A program made the position numbers and the translations under genes. The notes beneath the pieces were generated by a model. It was not told the origin of the DNA. It ran no database searches and worked only from the letters and a program-made list of their open reading frames with translations. This document shows, piece after piece, positions 29,329-33,438 of a stretch of DNA of 33,438 nucleotides; the stretch's first letter is position 1, and every line of letters starts with the position of its first letter. This DNA is from JBOGED01 sp050743625. Lineage in GTDB: Bacteria; Actinomycetota; Nitriliruptoria; Euzebyales; Egibacteraceae. The stretch spans positions 1-33,438 of the forward strand of contig JBOGED010000292.1 of assembly GCA_050743625.1 (NCBI GenBank), read 5' to 3'.

Positions 29329-31626
29329 ATGTTTGGCTCGTTCGCCCGGTTTCTCGTCAGACGCCGTGTTGTCGTTCTTATCGCCGCGGTCGTGGCGTTC
29401 GCGCTGTCCGGCATCTTCGGCCGCGGAGTCGAAAGGAACCTCACCAGTGGCGGCTTCGCCGACCCGGGCACGGACTCCATCCGCGCCGCGGAGGTGCTCG
29501 ACCGCGAGTTCACCGGGGGGAGCCGGAACCTCGTCCTGCTGGTGACCGCCGAGGAAGGGGTCGACAGACCGGCGGCGGTCAGGGCCGGCATGGCGCTCAC
29601 CGAAGAGCTCGCGAGCGAGGAGGGCATCGCCAGCGTCGAGTCCTACTGGAGTCTCCGAGTGCCTGCGCTGGCGTCGACCGACGGTACCCAGGCGCTCGTG
29701 CTGGGCGAGATCCTGGGTGATGAGGACGAGGTCATCGAACGGCTGGAGCAGCTCACCGCCACCTATACCCGCAGCGATGACGTGCTCGACGTATCGGTCG
29801 GCGGCTTCGCGGAGGCGTTCCGGCAGGTCAGCGAGACGGTGAGGGCCGACCTCACTCGCGCGGAGCTGATCGCCTTCCCGATTGTCCTGATCCTGCTGCT
29901 GCTCATCTTCAGGTCTGTCGTCGCGGCGCTGCTACCGCTCGCGGTCGGAGCGGTCGCGGTCGTCGGGACGATCGCGATCCTTCAGCTGCTGGCTGGCGTC
30001 ACCGACGTTGCGGTCTACGCGCTGAACCTGACGACTGCGCTGGGCCTCGGTCTCGCCATCGATTACAGCCTGTTCATCGTGAGCCGTTTCCGGGAGGAGC
30101 TTGCGCGCGGGCTCGCCGTGGATGACGCGGTTGTCCGAACCCTCGAGACCGCGGGCAAGACCGTCGTGTTCAGTGGTGGCACGGTGGCCATCTCGCTCGC
30201 GGCGTTGCTGGTCTTCCCGCAGGTGTTCATGCGCTCGTTCGCCTACTCAGGCATCGCGGTGACCGGGATCGCGGTGGGCGGCGCGACCGCCGCCCTTCCC
30301 GCGCTGCTCGCCGTCCTCGGGCGTCGTGTGGACAGCCTCCGCATCCTACGCCGACGCCCCATGGCGCAGGGCGAGGGCCGCTGGCACCGCATCGCCGTCG
30401 CGGTGATGCGCCGGCCGATCCCGATCGCGACGATGGTCACCGCCTTCCTTGTCCTCGTTGGCGCTCCGTTCCTGCACGTGAACTTCGGCAGCGTGGATGA
30501 TCGAGTGCTGCCGGCTGAGAACCCGGCCCGCCGTGTCGCCGAGGAGCAGCGGGACAACTTCGCGGGCAACGAGTCCGCCCCGGTGACCATCGTCGCAGCG
30601 GGCATCGGGAATCCGCGTGTCCGCAAGACCGAGATCCACGAGTACGCGATCGCGCTCTCGACGGTGGAGGGCGTCGAGCGGGTGGACGCGCTGACCGGCT
30701 CCTACATCGACGGTGCCCGCGTCATCCCCGCCAACCCGACCTCGGTCCACTATGCGAGCAGCGGAAGCACCTGGCTGTCGGCCGTCCCTGCCGTCGAGCC
30801 GATCTCAGCGGAGGCGAAACGGATGGTCGCCGACCTGCGCGCGGTCGAACCGCCGTTCAACGGCGTGCTCGTCGGCGGTCTCTCCGCAGAGGTGTTCGAC
30901 AGCCAGGAGTCGCTGTTGCGCCGGCTGCCCGTGGCGATCGGCGCCATCGCGGCGATCACCTTTGGCGTCCTGTTCCTCATGGTCGGGTCGCTCTTCGTGC
31001 CGGTGAAGGCGCTCGTGATGAACACGTTGAGCCTGACCACGATGTTCGGCGCGATGGTGTGGATCTTCCAGGAGGGCCACCTATCCCGCCTGCTCGGCTT
31101 CACCGCGACCGGCGCGCTTGACCTGAACATCCCGATTCTGATGTTCTGCCTGGCCTTTGGGCTGTCGATGGACTATGAGGTGTTCCTGCTCTCCCGCATC
31201 AGGGAGGAGTACGACCGCACCGGCGACAATGCCACCGCCGTGGCGATGGGGCTGGAGAAGACCGGCGGGATCGTGACTGCCGCCGCGGCGCTGATCGCGG
31301 TCGTGTTCATCGCCTTCGCGACGTCCCGCATCACCATCATCAAGCTGTTCGGGATTGGGCTTGCCCTCGCCGTCATCGTGGACGCCACGTTGGTCCGGGC
31401 GCTTCTGGTCCCCGCGACCATGAAGCTCGCGGGTGAGGTGAACTGGTGGCTGCCTCGTCCCCTGCGCCGCATCTACCAGCGCTACGGGATCCACGAAGAC
31501 GGGCGGGCTCGGGGAGAGGCCGAGGTCCTGCCCATGCCTAGCGGAGAGCCACAGCCGCCGGGTACTGTTCGGCCGGAGAGGAGGACGAGGGAGGAGGAAC
31601 CCGAGCTTGAACGCCGGTACCCCTAA
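29329..31626 (+). CDS. MMPL-family (RND) transporter
   Basis: 765 residues. The first helix is RRRVVVLIAAVVAFALSGIFG, followed by a large extracytoplasmic loop with the family motif SGGFADPGTDS. A helix bundle follows, including IVLILLLLIFRSVVAALLPL, then the diagnostic LGLGLAIDYSLFIVSRFREEL. The pattern repeats in the second half, with LAFGLSMDYEVFLLSRIREEY. Both membrane Asp-Tyr motifs are intact, so the proton-driven transport cycle should work. The start at 29329 is preferred over a TTG at 29293, which lies within the operator. Located divergently from the enediyne operon and in an operon with a TetR gene. It is probably the exporter or self-resistance pump for the product; substrate unproven. 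Confidence 0.92.
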   Translation: MFGSFARFLVRRRVVVLIAAVVAFALSGIFGRGVERNLTSGGFADPGTDSIRAAEVLDREFTGGSRNLVLLVTAEEGVDRPAAVRAGMALTEELASEEGIASVESYWSLRVPALASTDGTQALVLGEILGDEDEVIERLEQLTATYTRSDDVLDVSVGGFAEAFRQVSETVRADLTRAELIAFPIVLILLLLIFRSVVAALLPLAVGAVAVVGTIAILQLLAGVTDVAVYALNLTTALGLGLAIDYSLFIVSRFREELARGLAVDDAVVRTLETAGKTVVFSGGTVAISLAALLVFPQVFMRSFAYSGIAVTGIAVGGATAALPALLAVLGRRVDSLRILRRRPMAQGEGRWHRIAVAVMRRPIPIATMVTAFLVLVGAPFLHVNFGSVDDRVLPAENPARRVAEEQRDNFAGNESAPVTIVAAGIGNPRVRKTEIHEYAIALSTVEGVERVDALTGSYIDGARVIPANPTSVHYASSGSTWLSAVPAVEPISAEAKRMVADLRAVEPPFNGVLVGGLSAEVFDSQESLLRRLPVAIGAIAAITFGVLFLMVGSLFVPVKALVMNTLSLTTMFGAMVWIFQEGHLSRLLGFTATGALDLNIPILMFCLAFGLSMDYEVFLLSRIREEYDRTGDNATAVAMGLEKTGGIVTAAAALIAVVFIAFATSRITIIKLFGIGLALAVIVDATLVRALLVPATMKLAGEVNWWLPRPLRRIYQRYGIHEDGRARGEAEVLPMPSGEPQPPGTVRPERRTREEEPELERRYP

Positions 31627-32275
31627 GGCTTCAACCTCCCCAGCCCGCCGGGCCAGGGCACGTCGCGGGGAGGGTGGGCGGCTGCGTGAGGAGATTCTCG
31701 CGGTCGCGGAGCGCTTGCTCATCGAGACCGGCGATGGAGATGCCGTCTCGATCAGGGCCGTGGCGAACGCTGCCGGTGTGACCCCACCGTCCATCTACCT
31801 GCACTTCGCCGACAAGACGGAGCTGTTGTTCCAGGTCTGCCAGATGCACTGGAGGCGCTTCGACGATCACCTACGCCGTGCGATCGAGGGGATCGACGAC
31901 CCCCTCGAGCGGCTCCGCGCCTGCGGTCGCGCCTACGTGCGGTTCGGTGTGGAGAATCCTGAGCACTACCGGATCCTGTTCATGGCCAAGCCCAAGGAGC
32001 TGCCACCGGGTGCAGACATGGAAGAGCAGCTGCGCATCTCAGGCTTCACCCGGCTGTACGCAGCGGTCGACGAGGCCATCGCGCGAGACCGCCTCGCCGG
32101 AGATCCGATGCTCATCACGTTCCACGCCTGGTCGGTGGTGCACGGCGTCACCTCGCTGCTCATCTCCCTCCCGAACGTCCCCTGGCCCGACCGGGACGTG
32201 CTGGTAGACCATCTGATCGAGACCACGCTACACGGGCTCGCACCCGCGCGGTCCCCGGGCGAGGCGCCGGCCTAA
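31607..32275 (+). CDS. TetR-family regulator of the MMPL exporter
   Basis: 222 residues from a TTG at 31607, preceded by GAGGAGGAA; it overlaps the mmpL 3' end by 20 nt. The N-terminal helix-turn-helix is REEILAVAERLLIETGDGDAVSIRAVANAAGVTPPSIYLHFADKTELLF. The C-terminal domain, with VRFGVENPEHYRILFMAKP and FHAWSVVHGVTSLLI, matches the WHG-type TetR ligand domain. It probably represses the mmpL promoter at 29284-29308 and releases it upon binding the toxic product or an intermediate. The arrangement pump-repressor in one operon is common. Confidence 0.9.
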   Translation: MNAGTPKASTSPARRARARRGEGGRLREEILAVAERLLIETGDGDAVSIRAVANAAGVTPPSIYLHFADKTELLFQVCQMHWRRFDDHLRRAIEGIDDPLERLRACGRAYVRFGVENPEHYRILFMAKPKELPPGADMEEQLRISGFTRLYAAVDEAIARDRLAGDPMLITFHAWSVVHGVTSLLISLPNVPWPDRDVLVDHLIETTLHGLAPARSPGEAPA

Positions 32276-32355
32276 CTCGCCCTTTCCTGCACTGCCGCAG
32301 TCGTCGGAGTTCGGGGGCTCTGCTGTGCGGAGTTGGGACGGCTGCCGGGGATTCT
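32276..32355. other. Convergent gap with fragments of the dispersed palindromic repeat
   Basis: 80 bp between convergent genes. TTTCCTGCACTGCCGCAG and CTGCTGTGCGGAGTTGG resemble parts of the hairpins at 10799-10842 and 16830-16871. It could act as a terminator region. Confidence 0.35.
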
Positions 32356-33438
32356 TCAGCCAGGCGGGAGGCGAGCGGGTTCGCGGTTGGTGAGAGCGGG
32401 TTTGTCCCCCAACCGCCGGGAAGCCTCAAGCGCGTCCCAACCCGGCCCACCCGCCGTCAACCGCGAGGGATCACCAAAAACCCGGCCCGCCCTGACCTCA
32501 GCCCCCAGATCCCGACCAAGCACCGCACCCGCGGCGCCGACGCCACCCAACATCGCCCCTACGACGCCATGACCCCACTGCGTGCTGTGGCCGGCTAGGT
32601 ACAAGCCGCGGATCGTGGTCTTTGGACCCGGCCGGCGCGGACCGACCTGATCGGGCGCATGCTCCAAACCGTAACAGGCGCCACCCGAAGATAGCGTGTA
32701 CCGCTCCTGAGTGATCGGGGTCGCACCCTCCTGCCAGACAATATGCTCCCGCAACCCCGGAATCACCTGACCGGCACGCTCGATCAACGCCTCGGTGATC
32801 TCCCCCTTGACCGCACGATAATCAGCAAGACGACGGTACCGCTCACCCGCCGCCGGCCCATCCGTCACACCCCACAGGCGGTAGTCGGGCGGCACGACCG
32901 TCATGATCTCCATGCTCGACCCACCCGGCGGAGCAATATGCGCACTAAAGGGATCCTTCACCGACGCCGACGTGACATAGGCGAACAGCTCATCGGGAAG
33001 CTGACCCTTGTAGCAGTGCGTGTACTGGGCCTCTGTGTCGAGGGTTGGGTGACACCAATAGTTCGTGTTCGGAATGCGCCCGGCCAGATCGATGTCCAAC
33101 CCCAGATAGACACAATGCAACGGCAACGCCATACGAAAACCCTGCACCCGCCCGACCGTCTTGGCCGCCAGGTGCTCCCGGCCGACCAGCTCCAAATACG
33201 TGCGCTTGATATCCGCGCTGGACACGACCACCGGCGCGGCCAGACGCTGCCCATCACGCAACGCAACCCCCGCGACCCGACCCGCCGCCATCATGATGCG
33301 CTCAACCCGAGCCCCGGTACGGATCTGGCCGCCATGGCTGCAGATGACATCCACCAGGTGAGCGGCCAGCACCTGGCCGCCCCCCCGCGGGTAGTACGCG
33401 CCCCCACCGATGTAATGATGCAACAGCCCGGCATGCAC
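32356..33438 (-). CDS. FAD-dependent CrtI/retinol-saturase-like oxidoreductase, copy 2 (5' end outside window)
   Basis: The 360 residues present are the C-terminal two thirds of a protein nearly identical to the product of 13482-15230, from MHAGLLHHYIGGGAYYPRGG to the end. Visible differences are mostly conservative. They cluster at IPNTNYWCHPTLDTEAQYTHCYKG (LPDELF) and at the FAD-motif neighbourhood GHSTQWGHGVVG, where copy 1 has GHSTLRSYGVAG. The frame is intact up to the window edge, so the gene continues beyond 33438. It is in inverted orientation to copy 1, making long inverted repeats around the enediyne locus. Both copies look functional, which argues for specialised roles or recent duplication. 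Confidence 0.85.
   Translation of the reverse strand: MHAGLLHHYIGGGAYYPRGGGQVLAAHLVDVICSHGGQIRTGARVERIMMAAGRVAGVALRDGQRLAAPVVVSSADIKRTYLELVGREHLAAKTVGRVQGFRMALPLHCVYLGLDIDLAGRIPNTNYWCHPTLDTEAQYTHCYKGQLPDELFAYVTSASVKDPFSAHIAPPGGSSMEIMTVVPPDYRLWGVTDGPAAGERYRRLADYRAVKGEITEALIERAGQVIPGLREHIVWQEGATPITQERYTLSSGGACYGLEHAPDQVGPRRPGPKTTIRGLYLAGHSTQWGHGVVGAMLGGVGAAGAVLGRDLGAEVRAGRVFGDPSRLTAGGPGWDALEASRRLGDKPALTNREPARLPPG

Noticed and set aside
1..33438. tRNA, rRNA, CRISPR arrays, integrases, transposases
   Set aside because: None was recognised in the window; the insertion-like repeats have no adjacent recombinase gene here.

Overview
The window looks like a chromosomal piece of a high-GC actinobacterium. 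Support for this: strong GC bias at third codon positions, a mycobacterial-type FadE pair, an Eis-like acetyltransferase, MmpL, PadR and TetR genes, and a complete enediyne polyketide cassette. Genus cannot be judged from the sequence alone.

Left part (1-5 kb): ordinary metabolic genes, several of them broken. On the minus strand lie a truncated and frameshifted proline iminopeptidase remnant, a frameshifted P-loop phosphotransferase, a SnoaL-like protein and a frameshifted Eis-like GNAT acetyltransferase. On the plus strand is a pair of acyl-CoA dehydrogenases that probably form one heteromer.

5-10 kb: a small island with a defence-like character. An OLD/AAA15-type ATPase is followed by a DUF4276 (TOPRIM-like) protein. 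After these comes an NB-ARC/STAND protein with TPR-like, transmembrane and ASH domains, carrying two single-base frameshifts, and then a small protein that shares its N-terminal I-x-V-x-G-[DN]-L-S-G-Q-x-A-V-G motif. Each two-gene module is bracketed by direct repeats, one pair being copies of the 3' end of the neighbouring acyl-CoA dehydrogenase gene. This suggests two successive insertions.

10-13 kb: a lipoprotein gene, a MITE-like palindromic repeat, a PadR regulator, and a TetR gene in an operon with a small membrane protein behind a 17-bp inverted-repeat operator.

13-33.4 kb: a biosynthetic locus. Its core is one minus-strand operon, unbL(E3)-unbV(E4)-unbU(E5)-pksE-tebC(E10)-flavin reductase-nitroreductase-His-rich membrane protein. 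The 1921-residue PKS has KS, AT, ACP, KR, DH and a C-terminal PPTase, which is the enediyne signature. Divergent from it are an MmpL exporter and a TetR regulator. A LuxR-type regulator whose receiver lacks the phospho-acceptor Asp lies at 16 kb. Two CrtI-like FAD oxidoreductases, near-identical and in inverted orientation, bracket the region; the second runs off the right edge.

The most notable non-coding signal is a roughly 70-bp element present three times. It lies upstream of the first FAD oxidoreductase, upstream of the LuxR gene, and, on the minus strand, upstream of the enediyne core operon. It looks like a shared promoter or operator that makes these units one regulon, with the pseudo-receiver LuxR protein a candidate controller.
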